Below, piece by piece: positions 1-9,842 of a DNA stretch of 64,000 nt. Source of the DNA: Staphylococcus nepalensis (lineage in GTDB: Bacteria > Bacillota > Bacilli > Staphylococcales > Staphylococcaceae); contig NZ_BMCF01000008.1 in assembly GCF_014635045.1 (NCBI RefSeq), forward strand, positions 80,766 through 144,765, in the 5' to 3' direction. The first letter of the stretch is position 1, and every line of letters starts with the position of its first letter. Below the pieces are notes generated by a model. That model was not told the origin of the DNA and did not search any database. It saw only the letters and a program-made list of their open reading frames with translations. The position numbers and the translations under genes were made by a program.

Positions 1-288
1 TATCTCGAATCCCTACGATTAGAATAATGAGGTGCGTATTTTTTATAAAAAATGCACATGGATGAAAGAGAGTGTTTTCAAAAAAAGACTATAGTCTAGC
101 CTGATTGAAAATCTATCTAACTTTGAAGCGTAAAATAATAAAAATTGGATTAAAATGTACCAAGTATTTGAAATTCAACAATATAATGATAAAAGTAAGA
201 TTTAGTTAATTATACTACATAAAGTCTAAATACATTATATTAAAATAAAATACAGTTAACGATGTATATTAATATTAGAGGTGACAAA

Positions 289-1413
289 ATGAAAGTATTA
301 GTGGCAATGGATGAATTTAATGGTATTATATCTAGCTATCAAGCTAATCGTTATGTGGAGGAAGCAGTAGCTAGTCAAATAGAGAAAGCTGACATTGTAC
401 AAGTACCTTTATTTAATGGTCGACATGAGCTTATGGATTCAGTTTTTTTATGGCAATCTGGGACGAAATATAGAGTGGCTGCACATGATGCAGATATGAA
501 TGAAGTAGAAGCTGTCTATGGCATTACAGATAATGGAATGACGATTATTGAAGGCAATTTGTTTTTAAAAGGACAAAAACCTATAAAAGAACGAACAAGT
601 TTTGGTCTGGGTGAAGTAATCGAAGATGCTATTGATAACGGCGCTGAGCATTTAATCATTTCTCTTGGAGGTATTGGTAGCTTTGATGGTGGAGCTGGTA
701 TGCTACAAGCACTAGGTGTTAGGTTCTTTGATGATGAAGCTGAAGTGGTTGATGTTACGCAAGGTAGTCAAGTTTTAAAATATATTCGTCGTGTTGATAT
801 GTCTCAAATCAACCCTAAGTTGAAAGATATGCGCATTCAACTAATGTCAGATTTTGATAGTAAATTATATGGTAAAAACAGTGAAATTATGCAAACGTAT
901 GAAACATATCATGTTACACATCAAGAAGCTGCTGAAATTGATAATTTAGTTTGGTATTTAAGCGAGATATTTAAAGCAGAGCTGAAAATCGCGTTAGGTC
1001 CCGTTCAAAGAGGTGGAGCTGGCGGCGGTATCGCTGCAGTATTCAATGGACTATATGGTGCTGAAATTATGACAAGTCATGAATTAGTAGACCAAATAAC
1101 GCATTTGGACACTTTAATACAACAAGCGGATTTAATTATATTTGGTGAAGGTGTGAATGAAGCTGATCAAATTTTAGAAACGACAACAGTGCGTTTAGCA
1201 GAACTGGCTACGAAACATGAAAAACCTTCAATAGCAATTTGTGCAACAGATGATAAATTCGATTTATTTGAATCAATGGGCGTGACAGCAATGTTTAACA
1301 CGTTTATTGAAATGCCAGAAACATTTACAGATTTTAAAATGGGTATTCAAATTAGACATTATACGATTCAAGCGATTAAGCTATTAAAAACGCAATTTGA
1401 TGTAAACCAATAA
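289..1413 (+). CDS. glxK: Glycerate kinase family protein
   Basis: Predicted to phosphorylate glycerate in the cytoplasm. The 374-residue product has the glycerate-kinase type I signature around residues 127-143 (GGIGSFDGGAGMLQALG) and a second glycine-rich stretch, RGGAGGGIAAVF, near residue 245; the length fits the family. The frame opens upstream at 262, but the ATG at 289 has a GAGGTGA ribosome site 6 bases ahead and gives the family-like start MKVLVAMDEF. It stands alone, upstream of a convergent pepT operon, as in other staphylococci. The N-terminal third is divergent, so the exact substrate is inferred. Confidence 0.82.
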   Translation: MKVLVAMDEFNGIISSYQANRYVEEAVASQIEKADIVQVPLFNGRHELMDSVFLWQSGTKYRVAAHDADMNEVEAVYGITDNGMTIIEGNLFLKGQKPIKERTSFGLGEVIEDAIDNGAEHLIISLGGIGSFDGGAGMLQALGVRFFDDEAEVVDVTQGSQVLKYIRRVDMSQINPKLKDMRIQLMSDFDSKLYGKNSEIMQTYETYHVTHQEAAEIDNLVWYLSEIFKAELKIALGPVQRGGAGGGIAAVFNGLYGAEIMTSHELVDQITHLDTLIQQADLIIFGEGVNEADQILETTTVRLAELATKHEKPSIAICATDDKFDLFESMGVTAMFNTFIEMPETFTDFKMGIQIRHYTIQAIKLLKTQFDVNQ

Positions 1414-1423
1414 TAGCTTAAGA

Positions 1424-1443
1424 GGCTATCACTGATAATAGCC
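1424..1443 (+). terminator. Hairpin after the glycerate kinase gene
   Basis: A GGCTAT/ATAGCC stem lies 11 bases after the stop codon. No strong T-run follows, so it is at best a weak terminator. Confidence 0.35.
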
Positions 1444-1800
1444 ATATAGATGAGTGAGACGAACAAGTATGATTAAAAATTTAAAATGATAAGTCAACCA
1501 ATTTTTTGAATGGTTAGAAGAACTATTAGGATTACTCGTCAAGTTGCTTTCAAACCTATTGAAAAAGGGTTCATATGGTCAGAAAAGGATTATTTTTTAA
1601 ATTAGTTTTGGCTTAAATATTATTTAGTAGAAGCGTTATAACATTCAAATTTTGAAAAATCATAAGTTACACACGATGATAAAGTTATAATCTATAACAC
1701 CTTATTTATTTTGTACAACTGCGCGCCACGCTTTTATAGCGTGTTTAATAAATAATGTAGTATAGATATGCTAGAAGTTGAGACATCAATCTCATCATTC

Positions 1801-1848
1801 AGCCCCAAAATATTTCTAACACAAGGAATTTTTGGGGCTTGTTTTATG
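1801..1848 (+). terminator. Strong terminator-like hairpin in the gap
   Basis: AGCCCCAAAA (1801-1810) pairs with TTTTGGGGCT (1830-1839), followed by TGTTTTA. The stem itself carries A and T tracts, so it could work on either strand. It lies about 390 bases after the glycerate kinase gene with no gene in between. Confidence 0.6.
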
Positions 1849-2032
1849 TCCCTTCATATTATTTTGCTCCTTTAGGACACGGCCTTCCTGCAGGTGCTTC
1901 ACAACCGAAACGATTTTTTAAACTACATATCATTATCACAGATTTTTTATTACAAAAATAAGATACTTTGTATAATTTAATAAACATCACTAAACTAAAT
2001 TAGCGAAGCGCGGTACGTATAATAGTCATAAC

Positions 2033-2345
2033 ATGACTCAATTTACATTAACACTGGAAACTTCAATTTTAACTTCTACTAAAGATATACCACGCTATGT
2101 AAATAACATTATTGAAGCAACACTTGAAAACGAATTCGACAAATTGCAACATCATCGTGAGGCATCTGTTTAACATTCAAAAATCATGCTGAAAATTATG
2201 CTATACGCTTATACACGAACTGTGTTTTCTAGTCATAAAGTAAAAAAGTTACTCAATGAGAGTATTAGAATGGTGGGGCGCTTTCAAAATCAAACACTTC
2301 ATATAAATCAACCAGTTTTAGATTGAATTCATAAACTGACATTTG
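2033..2345 (+). pseudogene. Remnant of IS1182-family transposase (N-terminus)
   Basis: A frame from ATG 2033 encodes 46 residues beginning MTQFTLTLETSILTSTKDIP and ends at TAA 2171. The same frame continues past the stop with SKIMLKIMLYAYTRTVFSS and KVKKLLNESIRM. This order matches the N-terminus of staphylococcal IS1182-type transposases as remembered (an opening like MTQLTLPMET, then MMLKVVLYAYTQSVFSG and KLLNDSIRMM). After about 2300 the similarity moves to the +1 frame (INQF), so there is one stop and one frameshift, and the rest of the gene is missing. It is non-functional. Confidence 0.75.
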
Positions 2346-2370
2346 GTTAACATCACTTTTTATTTAATTT

Positions 2371-2414
2371 CATTAAAAATGGCTGACTACGTACCGAATG
2401 GTAGGAAGTCAGCC
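2371..2414 (-). terminator. Terminator of the pepT operon
   Basis: On the minus strand GGCTGACT pairs with AGTCAGCC (plus positions 2381-2388 and 2407-2414), followed directly by ATTTTTAA. It lies about 100 bases beyond the pepT stop. Confidence 0.8.
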
Positions 2415-2518
2415 TAGTTAACAACTTTAATTATTTAATTGTACTCTTTTTTCTATTCATTCTTACTGAAAGGGACCAATAAAATCATACCATAGAAATA
2501 TAGATTTTATCCCACTCG

Positions 2519-3751
2519 TTATTTCTCATAAGTTTGTACGACTTCTTGTGCTATACCAATAATAACGCGAACTGCTTTTTCCATGACGTCGATTGAAGCA
2601 TATTCGAAAGGACCATGGAAATTATCACAGCCAGTGAAGATATTTGGTGTTGGAAGTCCCATAAATGATAATTGGGATCCGTCTGTACCTCCACGAATAG
2701 GCTCGGTATTAGCTGGAATGCCTAATTTACTAAAGACACGTTTAGGAATATCTATGACGTGTGGATTTGGCTTAATTTTTTCGCCCATATTGTAATATTG
2801 ATCGTTCATTTCAATTTCAATTGGTTCATCTTCAAAGTGACTGTTGATATCATTTTGAATTTCCACTAAACGTTTTTTACGTAAATCAAATTTAACGCTA
2901 TCATGGTCACGAATAATGTAGTAAAGTTTTGCTTGTTCAACATCACCATCAAACTTCATTAAGTGATAGAAACCTTCATAGCCTTCGGTACGCTCAGGAA
3001 CTTCATTTTGTGGTAATAGAGTATTGAATTGTTGACCTAAAAGCACAGCGTTAACCATTGCATCTTTGGCAGAACCTGGATGAACGTTGACACCATGACA
3101 AGTGACAATCGCTTCTGCAGCATTGAAGCTTTCGTATTGTAATTCTCCAAATTGGCTGCCATCCATTGTATAGGCAAAATCAGCATTGAAACGTTCGACA
3201 TCAAAGGCATGTGGACCTTTACCAATCTCTTCATCAGGTGTAAAAGCTACTCTAATTCGACCATGTTTGATTTCTGGATGCATCGTTAAGTATTTTAAAG
3301 CCTCCATAATTTCAACTACGCCAGCTTTATCATCTGCACCTAACAATGATGTACCATCAGTAACCATTAATGTGTGTCCCTCTACTTCTTTCATAGCAGG
3401 GAATACATCCTGACTTAAAGTACGATTTGTTTCTCCAAGTTTTATGGGTTGCCCGTCGTAACTTTCAATAATTTGTGGATTAACGTTTGTAGCGTTGAAA
3501 TCTGGAGAAGTATCAACATGTGCTAAAAATCCTACAGTAGGAAGTTCTTGGTCAACATTACTTTCTAATGTTGCAAATAAATAACCATTTTCATCCATAT
3601 CTGTTTCTAACCCTAAGTCTGTGATTTCATCATTTAATAAATTCAATAAATCCCACTGTTTTTGAGTGGAAGGTGTTGAATTAGATTGTGGATCAGATTG
3701 TGTATCAATTTTTACATATCTTGTAAGCCTATCTATAATATCGTTTTTCAT
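2519..3751 (-). CDS. pepT: Peptidase T (aminotripeptidase)
   Basis: Cytoplasmic M20-family zinc exopeptidase that removes the N-terminal residue from tripeptides. The 410-residue protein has the expected metal and catalytic residues: H78 and D80 in [11 protein letters not shown]140 in [10 protein letters not shown]174/E175 in TPDEEIGKG, and a C-terminal [15 protein letters not shown] segment. Start: ATG 3751 has an AAGGGG ribosome site 8 bases upstream; the frame extends to a GTG nine bases earlier with no site of its own. It follows the two exporter genes with 12 bases between, so the three form one leftward operon ending at the hairpin near 2400. Confidence 0.95.
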   Translation of the reverse strand: MKNDIIDRLTRYVKIDTQSDPQSNSTPSTQKQWDLLNLLNDEITDLGLETDMDENGYLFATLESNVDQELPTVGFLAHVDTSPDFNATNVNPQIIESYDGQPIKLGETNRTLSQDVFPAMKEVEGHTLMVTDGTSLLGADDKAGVVEIMEALKYLTMHPEIKHGRIRVAFTPDEEIGKGPHAFDVERFNADFAYTMDGSQFGELQYESFNAAEAIVTCHGVNVHPGSAKDAMVNAVLLGQQFNTLLPQNEVPERTEGYEGFYHLMKFDGDVEQAKLYYIIRDHDSVKFDLRKKRLVEIQNDINSHFEDEPIEIEMNDQYYNMGEKIKPNPHVIDIPKRVFSKLGIPANTEPIRGGTDGSQLSFMGLPTPNIFTGCDNFHGPFEYASIDVMEKAVRVIIGIAQEVVQTYEK

Positions 3752-3763
3752 TAAAAACACCCC

Positions 3764-4264
3764 TTATGCTCTGTTATTCATATTATACGACTTCTTATAT
3801 ATTTTACCATGCATTTTACCGTAATGCTGTTTAATACGCGTATAGATGTAGTATATAATCTCGGCGCATAAAATACCAAAAGCAATGGCGCCTGAAATCA
3901 GTGTTACCTCAAGAAAAGTATTTACAGCATGGGTATATTGGTTACTCACTAAGAAACGTGTAGCTTCATATGCAAGTCCACCAGGAACAAGTGGAATAAT
4001 CCCAGGCACGATAAAAATAATGACGGGCCGTTTATAACGTCTACTCATCGTGTGACTCATAATAGCTAAAATAAAACTACCTAAAAATGAGGCCATTACT
4101 TTACCTAATTCTAAATCAAATGTCACTTTATAAATAATCCACCCCATAGCGCCAACGAAACCACAAGCTAAAAGGAGACGTCGGGGTGCATTAAAAATAA
4201 CAGAAAATAGCATCGTTGCTAGATAACTAATTATAAATTGTAAAACATAGTAGCCAATGACCAT
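3764..4264 (-). CDS. Threonine/serine exporter family, ThrE_2 (small) subunit
   Basis: A 166-residue integral membrane protein with about four or five hydrophobic segments and the PGIIPLVPGGLAYE motif near residue 90, typical of the ThrE_2/DUF3815 family. These proteins occur as a split pair with a ThrE/DUF1212 protein, which here is encoded 13 bases upstream, and probably form one amino-acid export unit. The ribosome site AAAAGGGG precedes the ATG. Substrate is inferred only from the family. Translation runs straight on to pepT, suggesting coupling of peptide breakdown and amino-acid efflux, which is an inference from gene order. Confidence 0.85.
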   Translation of the reverse strand: MVIGYYVLQFIISYLATMLFSVIFNAPRRLLLACGFVGAMGWIIYKVTFDLELGKVMASFLGSFILAIMSHTMSRRYKRPVIIFIVPGIIPLVPGGLAYEATRFLVSNQYTHAVNTFLEVTLISGAIAFGILCAEIIYYIYTRIKQHYGKMHGKIYKKSYNMNNRA

Positions 4265-4277
4265 ACAAGCACCCCTT

Positions 4278-5039
4278 TTAAAATATTAATAAAACGATTG
4301 CAACGCCAGCACCAATAGCAAATGATGTTAGTGCTGCTTCTACACCACGTGACATGCCAGCAAGTAATTCCCCCGCCATGAGATCTCGAATTGCGTTTGT
4401 AATTAAAATACCAGGTACAAGAGGCATAACGCCGGCTATGGTGATAATATCTTGGTTTTCTGTTAGGCCAAATTTTGAAAATGTGGCCGCTATCATAATA
4501 ACAACGGCAGCACTGATAAATTCTGAAAAGAATTTTATTTGAATATAGCGCTGCACAAAATCAAATGTTAAAAATGCGCCAGCTCCTGCAAGTATAGCAA
4601 AAAAGAAATCATTTATAACGCCACCGAACATAAATAAGAAAAATCCACATGCAATAGCAGCTGCAAAGAATTTAGTGACAGATGAAAATTGTAATGACGC
4701 GTGGTGTAGGTGAATAAGTTCTGATTTTGCTTCATCTATACTCAATTGATTACTTGAAATTTTTCGAGATAAGCTATTAGTTAATGCAATTTTTTCTAAA
4801 TCAGTAGTCCGCTCACGTATACGTATTAATCTAGTGTTCGTGCGATTATTAAGTGAAAATATAATCGCAGTAGATGTCACGAAACTATATGTATCATCCA
4901 AACCGAAACTAGCGGCAATTCGTGTCATCGTATCTTCTACACGATAAGTTTCTGCACCACTTTCAAGCAAAATTCTGCCTGCAATGAGTACAACATCAAT
5001 TACTTTATCTTCATCGATGATAGTGATTGAATCGGTCAT
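4278..5039 (-). CDS. Threonine/serine exporter family, ThrE (large) subunit
   Basis: A 253-residue protein of the ThrE/DUF1212 family. A soluble N-terminal half includes AGRILLESGAETYRVEDT (about residues 17-34), and the C-terminal half has five hydrophobic helices with the family motif VMPLVPGILITNAIRD near residue 207. The start at 5039 is chosen because AGGAGGTG sits 7 bases ahead; the frame runs 20 codons further upstream without a site. First gene of the leftward operon with the ThrE_2 partner and pepT. Confidence 0.87.
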   Translation of the reverse strand: MTDSITIIDEDKVIDVVLIAGRILLESGAETYRVEDTMTRIAASFGLDDTYSFVTSTAIIFSLNNRTNTRLIRIRERTTDLEKIALTNSLSRKISSNQLSIDEAKSELIHLHHASLQFSSVTKFFAAAIACGFFLFMFGGVINDFFFAILAGAGAFLTFDFVQRYIQIKFFSEFISAAVVIMIAATFSKFGLTENQDIITIAGVMPLVPGILITNAIRDLMAGELLAGMSRGVEAALTSFAIGAGVAIVLLIF

Positions 5040-5261
5040 AGCTTTGCACCTCCTAAGTAGTTCATAAATGAATAAAAAGTTTACAATATACGCATGCAAC
5101 TTTCATTCGTGTTTCATCTGTATAGATGGTTTTTATAATTACCTTCTATATTGTAACAAACTTAAATTTAGAAATGATATGTTTTACATTTGATTTTAAA
5201 AGCATATGTGCCCAAGAAGACTATTGTTTTAAATAGCATTCATTGATATTTTCATTATATA

Positions 5262-5297
5262 ACACAAAAAGGGCCGAAACATAAAGATGTTTCGGCC
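5262..5297 (-). terminator. Terminator of gdpS
   Basis: Minus-strand GGCCGAAAC/GTTTCGGCC (plus 5272-5297), followed by CTTTTTGTG. It lies 145 bases beyond the gdpS stop. The remainder of the gap between 5040 and 5441 shows no other feature. Confidence 0.85.
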
Positions 5298-5441
5298 AGA
5301 TATAGTACAAGTAAGGGATAGGGATGGCTGGAATGAAAATGTAATTTCTGTCTTATTCCTAGCACGATCAATTTAAAACAAATCGTTCATTTTAATAATC
5401 CAACAAAATTCAATGCCTTTTATCATTATATTATTCGAGCG

Positions 5442-6512
5442 TTATAGCTTAACAATAGGGTTGAACATAACTTGGTTGCGGCCTTCATTTTTAGCCATGT
5501 GTAACATATCATCCGCGACTTTAAAGACTGTACGTTGAGATTTATAATCATCTTTGGTTAGATAACCGACACCGATAGAAACAGATAATTTAATAACTTC
5601 TTTATTTGGCAAGTGGAACGTTGATTGTTCAACCCCTTTACGGATGCTTTCGCTCAATTTTACACATTGATCTAATGTATAGTCATATAAAACTACAGAA
5701 AACTCTTCGCCCCCGTTACGATAGATACTAAACTGTTGTGGGACGTAATTTTTTAACAATTGGGCGATTTGTCTTAACACTGCGTCGCCAGAATCATGTG
5801 AGTACGTGTCGTTCACGTCTTTAAATCCATCTATGTCAATAAGTAATAAACCTAAACTTTCACCATTTTTCTCAGCAATACGCGTCGTTTCGTTTAAATG
5901 TCTATCGAATTCTTTGACGTTGCCTAACCCCGTTAGATAATCAAATCTATCTTCGTTTTCGTATCGATTTACTAATGAGAAGAAATGCCAAATGTCCACG
6001 AACGTAATCGAAGAAGTGATAGTTAAGATGAAAGATAATGGAATTAAATATAATACTTCTTTAAATTCATAATAAGGACTGATAAATGACAAGATGATAA
6101 AGATAACTAACGTAATTAAGTTGAGAATCTGTAACGAGATAATATCATTTTGTTTTAAAAATGGTCCGACTGCGCCTACAATTATAGCAATAACAATGAG
6201 TATCATTGCGCTAATGATGGTATAATCACCAATTAATACGTTGACGAGAGAAACTATAAATGCTGCTAGCACTGTATAAACCATGTTTGTATATCTACCT
6301 AAAAATAGAATAGGAACAAAAGATAAGTAAAGTACATATTCATGGAAAATAGGTATTGGTTTTATGGTTAATAACAACGCTACAATTGTCATTAAAATTG
6401 TGACATATTCTTTTGAAAATACCATGTTTTTATTTTCTGAGTACTGTAAACGATGGAATAAATAGATGCCTGCGACAGTAACCGCAATATTGTAAATAAT
6501 AGCTTCAAACAT
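5442..6512 (-). CDS. gdpS: GGDEF-domain membrane protein GdpS
   Basis: A 356-residue protein with about six membrane segments in residues 1-175 (5TMR_LYT type) and a GGDEF domain in the C-terminal half. The signature is GGEEF at residues 267-271, and the substrate-binding segment [21 protein letters not shown] is intact. GdpS is the conserved GGDEF protein of staphylococci. From established knowledge it affects biofilm genes in S. epidermidis, apparently without c-di-GMP, since staphylococci lack the downstream machinery. Start ATG has TAAGGA just ahead. Monocistronic, divergent from tagO with a 396-base gap. Confidence 0.92.
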   Translation of the reverse strand: MFEAIIYNIAVTVAGIYLFHRLQYSENKNMVFSKEYVTILMTIVALLLTIKPIPIFHEYVLYLSFVPILFLGRYTNMVYTVLAAFIVSLVNVLIGDYTIISAMILIVIAIIVGAVGPFLKQNDIISLQILNLITLVIFIILSFISPYYEFKEVLYLIPLSFILTITSSITFVDIWHFFSLVNRYENEDRFDYLTGLGNVKEFDRHLNETTRIAEKNGESLGLLLIDIDGFKDVNDTYSHDSGDAVLRQIAQLLKNYVPQQFSIYRNGGEEFSVVLYDYTLDQCVKLSESIRKGVEQSTFHLPNKEVIKLSVSIGVGYLTKDDYKSQRTVFKVADDMLHMAKNEGRNQVMFNPIVKL

Positions 6513-6908
6513 TTCCTTACGCTCCTTTAAATAAACACTTAGTTATTGTAAGTGAAAAGTTACATTTTGTCATCATTGATATATAGATATTAATAACATT
6601 TGTTTAAAATTCATGTTAAAATGTTAATTTGAGTGACTATAAAATAAATAATTTGATTATTCTATAAAAATACTAAGTTACGAGTTATTTTGCTCTAACC
6701 ACCACATTACTATTTGTATTAGCAAAAGTACATCATGTATTATAGAATTAATGAGATTGTTCATAGCATCACTCAATAAAAATAAATTTTATTATGGCAT
6801 AAAACACACTATGTGTATTCATTATAAATAAAATTTCGTATTTGAAATATATAGATAATTGATATTTAAATTCAATTTTTAAAGACTTAAATTAATGAAG
6901 GTGAACTG
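6513..6908. other. Divergent gdpS/tagO intergenic region
   Basis: About 400 bases of very AT-rich DNA between two divergent genes. It must hold both promoters, but I see no clear consensus pair. A weak tagO candidate is TTGAAA near 6852 with an AT-rich -10 about 16 bases on. No coding frame or strong hairpin was seen. Confidence 0.4.
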
Positions 6909-7964
6909 ATGTATACATTATTATTAATCATTTTTTCAATGATTGTCAGTTTAATACTTACACCCATTGTTATCAAAGTTTCACATAAATTAGGGGTTGT
7001 AGATCAGCCTAATTTTAGAAAAGTACATAAAAACCCAACCTCTGTGCTTGGAGGTACCGTTATACTTCTTTCTTTTTTACTAGGTATTTGGTTGGGACAT
7101 CCAATCGAAACAGAAGTGAAACCACTTGTCATTGGGGCAGTATTAATCTACTTAGTAGGATTAATAGATGATATCTATGATCTGACGCCAATAATTAAAT
7201 TATTAGGGCAAGTGATTGCAGCATTAGTTGTAGTATACTATGGTGTAACCATTGATTTCATATCTTTACCAATTGGGCCAACCATACATTTTGGTATATT
7301 AGGTATTCCTATTACTGTCGTTTGGATTGTAGCGATTACCAATGCGATTAACTTAATCGATGGGTTAGATGGGTTAGCTTCTGGTGTAGCAACTATCGCT
7401 TTAATGACTATTGGGTTTATAGCTATATTACAAGCAAATATATTTATCATGATGATTTGTAGTGTGCTAATTGGTGCACTATTAGGGTTCTTATTCTTTA
7501 ATTTTCATCCTGCTAAAATATTTTTAGGTGATAGTGGTGCATTGCTAATCGGATTTATAGTGGGCTTCCTTTCACTCTTAGGTTTTAAAAATATTACGTT
7601 TGTGTCTTTATTTTTCCCAATTGTTATTTTAGCTGTTCCATTTATTGATACGCTGTTTGCTATGATTCGACGCGTGAAAAAAGGTCAACATATTATGCAA
7701 GCAGACAAATCACATTTGCATCATAAATTGCTAGAATTGGGGTATTCTCATCGTCAAACGGTTATCCTTATTTATTCTATCGCATTGTTATTTAGTCTTT
7801 CGAGTATCATCTTATACTTATCACAACCGTGGGGCGTACTTATGATGCTCATTCTAATACTAATTACAATCGAACTTATCGTAGAGTTTACAGGATTAAT
7901 AGATGATGATTACAAACCACTATTGAAATTAATTGAAAATAAAGATAGGCATAAAGAAAAATAA
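6909..7964 (+). CDS. tagO: UDP-GlcNAc:undecaprenyl-phosphate GlcNAc-1-phosphate transferase TagO
   Basis: Membrane enzyme for the first step of wall teichoic acid synthesis: transfer of GlcNAc-1-phosphate to undecaprenyl phosphate. The 351-residue, about 11-helix protein has the PNPT/MraY-family motifs: Asp pair in LIDDIYD (D87-D88), NAINLIDGLDGLASG (145-159), FLGDSGALLIGF near 210, and the basic HLHHKLLELGYSHRQ loop. The start has GAAGGTGA 5 bases ahead. Monocistronic, sharing a bidirectional terminator with the convergent YigZ-family gene. Confidence 0.95.
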   Translation: MYTLLLIIFSMIVSLILTPIVIKVSHKLGVVDQPNFRKVHKNPTSVLGGTVILLSFLLGIWLGHPIETEVKPLVIGAVLIYLVGLIDDIYDLTPIIKLLGQVIAALVVVYYGVTIDFISLPIGPTIHFGILGIPITVVWIVAITNAINLIDGLDGLASGVATIALMTIGFIAILQANIFIMMICSVLIGALLGFLFFNFHPAKIFLGDSGALLIGFIVGFLSLLGFKNITFVSLFFPIVILAVPFIDTLFAMIRRVKKGQHIMQADKSHLHHKLLELGYSHRQTVILIYSIALLFSLSSIILYLSQPWGVLMMLILILITIELIVEFTGLIDDDYKPLLKLIENKDRHKEK

Positions 7965-7975
7965 ATAATGACATA

Positions 7976-8027
7976 CCATAAAAAGTAACCGGCAATTTCA
8001 ACAGAATTTGAAATTACCGGTTATTTT
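7976..8027. terminator. Bidirectional terminator between tagO and yigZ
   Basis: TAACCGG (7986-7992) pairs with CCGGTTA (8017-8023), with an inner AATTTCA/TTGAAATT extension. T-rich sequence follows on the plus strand (TTTTAAA) and on the minus strand (CTTTTTATGG). Confidence 0.85.
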
Positions 8028-8075
8028 AAATGTTAATTGAACTAACTATATGATAAAACATCTTTTTTATACCGG

Positions 8076-8717
8076 TTAGTTTGTTGGTATATCAAATGGT
8101 AATTGAACCATATCTTGTTTAATCAGGCCATACTTACCTGAAGTAATGCTATTTAAAAATGAGATAAATGATTCATACTCTGCTTCAACTACATCTATTT
8201 GATAGCTGACCTTATCAGTATACTGCGTTTCCCTTAAGAAAAAAGATGTCCGTTCTAACTCATATTCAAACTTACCAGTAAGGTCGTAATCTATCGTTAC
8301 AGTCGTAGGTATAGCTGAACGGAGTGCAACGCGACCTATATCATAAATGACATCTCTCACCGCGCCACTGTAAGCCCGAATTAAACCGCCACCCCCTAGT
8401 TTGATTCCTCCAAAATAACGTGTTACAACGACACAAACGTTATGTACTTCAAGTTTTTTTAATACTTCTAGCATCGGTATGCCAGCAGTTCCACTTGGTT
8501 CACCATCATCATTTGCTTTTTGAATGTTCATTTGATCACCAACAGTATAAGCTGAGCAATTATGTGTTGCTTCGTGATGTTGTGATTTTATAGATTTTAT
8601 AAAATTTTTGGCTTCTGCTTCAGTTTCAACAGGTTGAATATGGGCGATAAATCGCGATTTGCTAATTACATTCTCTATTGTATGTGCTTCTTTTATTGTA
8701 ATGATTGCTTCGTCCAT
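8076..8717 (-). CDS. yigZ: YigZ/IMPACT-family protein
   Basis: A 213-residue UPF0029/IMPACT protein. The N-terminal ribosomal-S5-like fold carries the signature DDGEPSGTAGIPMLEVL (about 71-87) and YFGGIKLGGGGLIRAYS near 101-117; a ferredoxin-like YigZ C-terminal domain follows. Eukaryotic IMPACT regulates translation through GCN1; the bacterial role is not settled. The ribosome site GGAGTG precedes the ATG. Monocistronic and convergent with tagO. Confidence 0.85.
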   Translation of the reverse strand: MDEAIITIKEAHTIENVISKSRFIAHIQPVETEAEAKNFIKSIKSQHHEATHNCSAYTVGDQMNIQKANDDGEPSGTAGIPMLEVLKKLEVHNVCVVVTRYFGGIKLGGGGLIRAYSGAVRDVIYDIGRVALRSAIPTTVTIDYDLTGKFEYELERTSFFLRETQYTDKVSYQIDVVEAEYESFISFLNSITSGKYGLIKQDMVQLPFDIPTN

Positions 8718-8860
8718 GTCTAATCACTCCAGTCATAGTATACATCAATTCATTATATCGTATTATACACTGTTATGAATTGGAGTTTAATGTAAAAATA
8801 AATTTTCTTTTAATATAAAATAATGTATCATAGTTGTGAGTATAATTGAGGAGGATTATG

Positions 8861-9724
8861 ATGAAAATTGCTGTGTTATCAGATTCAACGAGTTATCTGT
8901 CTCAAACATTAATTGATAAATATAATATAAAAATTGCTCCGTTAAGTGTAACTTTTGACAATGGTGAAAATTTTGTGGAAAATGCATCGATTTCAGCAGA
9001 TGAATTCTATGAAAGAATGAAATCATCTAAAACAATTCCTACGACAAGTCAACCAGCGATTGGCGAATTTATAACGAATTTTGAAAAGTTACGTGATGAA
9101 GGCTATACAGATGTTATTTGTGTCTTTCTTTCTGCAGGTATTAGTGGTAGTTACCAAACTGCTACACAAGCAGGGGAAATGGTAGAAGGTATCGATGTTC
9201 ATACATTCGACTCGAAAATTTCAGCAATGGTACAAGGAAGCTATGTACTTCGCGCAATTGAAATGATAGAACAAGGTTATGAACCAATAGAAATTATCGA
9301 CGATTTAAAAGCGATGCGTGCAGAGACAGGTGCGATATTGATGGTCGATGATTTGAAAAATTTGCAAAAAAGTGGTCGTATTACTGGTGCTCAAGCGTGG
9401 ATTGGTACAATGTTAAAAATGAAACCTGTCTTAAGATTTGAAGATGGACTTATTTTACCGGATGAAAAAGTACGTACCAAAAAACGTGCATTACAAGAAA
9501 TCATAAATAAAGTGATACATTTAGTTAAAGATTATGAAGACGTGACTTTATTTGTAATTGGTGGCGATATTAAAGAAGATGCAGACTGGATGTATAACGA
9601 ATTACAAGAAAAATACCCGCAATATAAAGTTCACTACTCTCATTTAGGGCCTGTTATAGCAGCGCATCTAGGTTCTGGCGGTATGGGTTTAGGGTACACT
9701 GGTAGAGCAATTCGTTTAGATTAA
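8861..9724 (+). CDS. fakB1: DegV-family fatty-acid-binding protein FakB1
   Basis: A 288-residue DegV-family lipid-binding protein. It presents fatty acids to the kinase FakA, which phosphorylates them for use in phospholipids. Family features: N-terminal [32 protein letters not shown] (fatty-acid/phosphate contacts), [12 protein letters not shown] and C-terminal [16 protein letters not shown]. Gene order (tagO, yigZ, then comFA) and overall similarity to S. aureus FakB1 support the symbol. GAGGAGG lies 8 bases before ATG 8861; ATG 8858 is an equally possible start. Confidence 0.9.
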   Translation: MKIAVLSDSTSYLSQTLIDKYNIKIAPLSVTFDNGENFVENASISADEFYERMKSSKTIPTTSQPAIGEFITNFEKLRDEGYTDVICVFLSAGISGSYQTATQAGEMVEGIDVHTFDSKISAMVQGSYVLRAIEMIEQGYEPIEIIDDLKAMRAETGAILMVDDLKNLQKSGRITGAQAWIGTMLKMKPVLRFEDGLILPDEKVRTKKRALQEIINKVIHLVKDYEDVTLFVIGGDIKEDADWMYNELQEKYPQYKVHYSHLGPVIAAHLGSGGMGLGYTGRAIRLD

Positions 9725-9756
9725 TATATATTAAAAAATGGTTAGATATTTTATAG

Positions 9757-9807
9757 AGCGGAGGATGAAATTAAAAGTGAATACTTAATTTCTAATCCGC
9801 TTTTTTG
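9757..9807 (+). terminator. fakB1 terminator
   Basis: AGCGGA plus GAAATTAA pair with TTAATTTC plus ATCCGC (right arm ends at 9800), followed by TTTTTT. Confidence 0.85.
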
Positions 9808-9842
9808 TTTGGAGGTTATAAGAGATTAAATACTATGGAAGA

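Noticed and set aside
31..58. GTGC..GCAC inverted sequence at the window start considered as a terminator
   Set aside because: The stem is mostly A/T with a bulge and no T-run outside it; the upstream gene is not visible.
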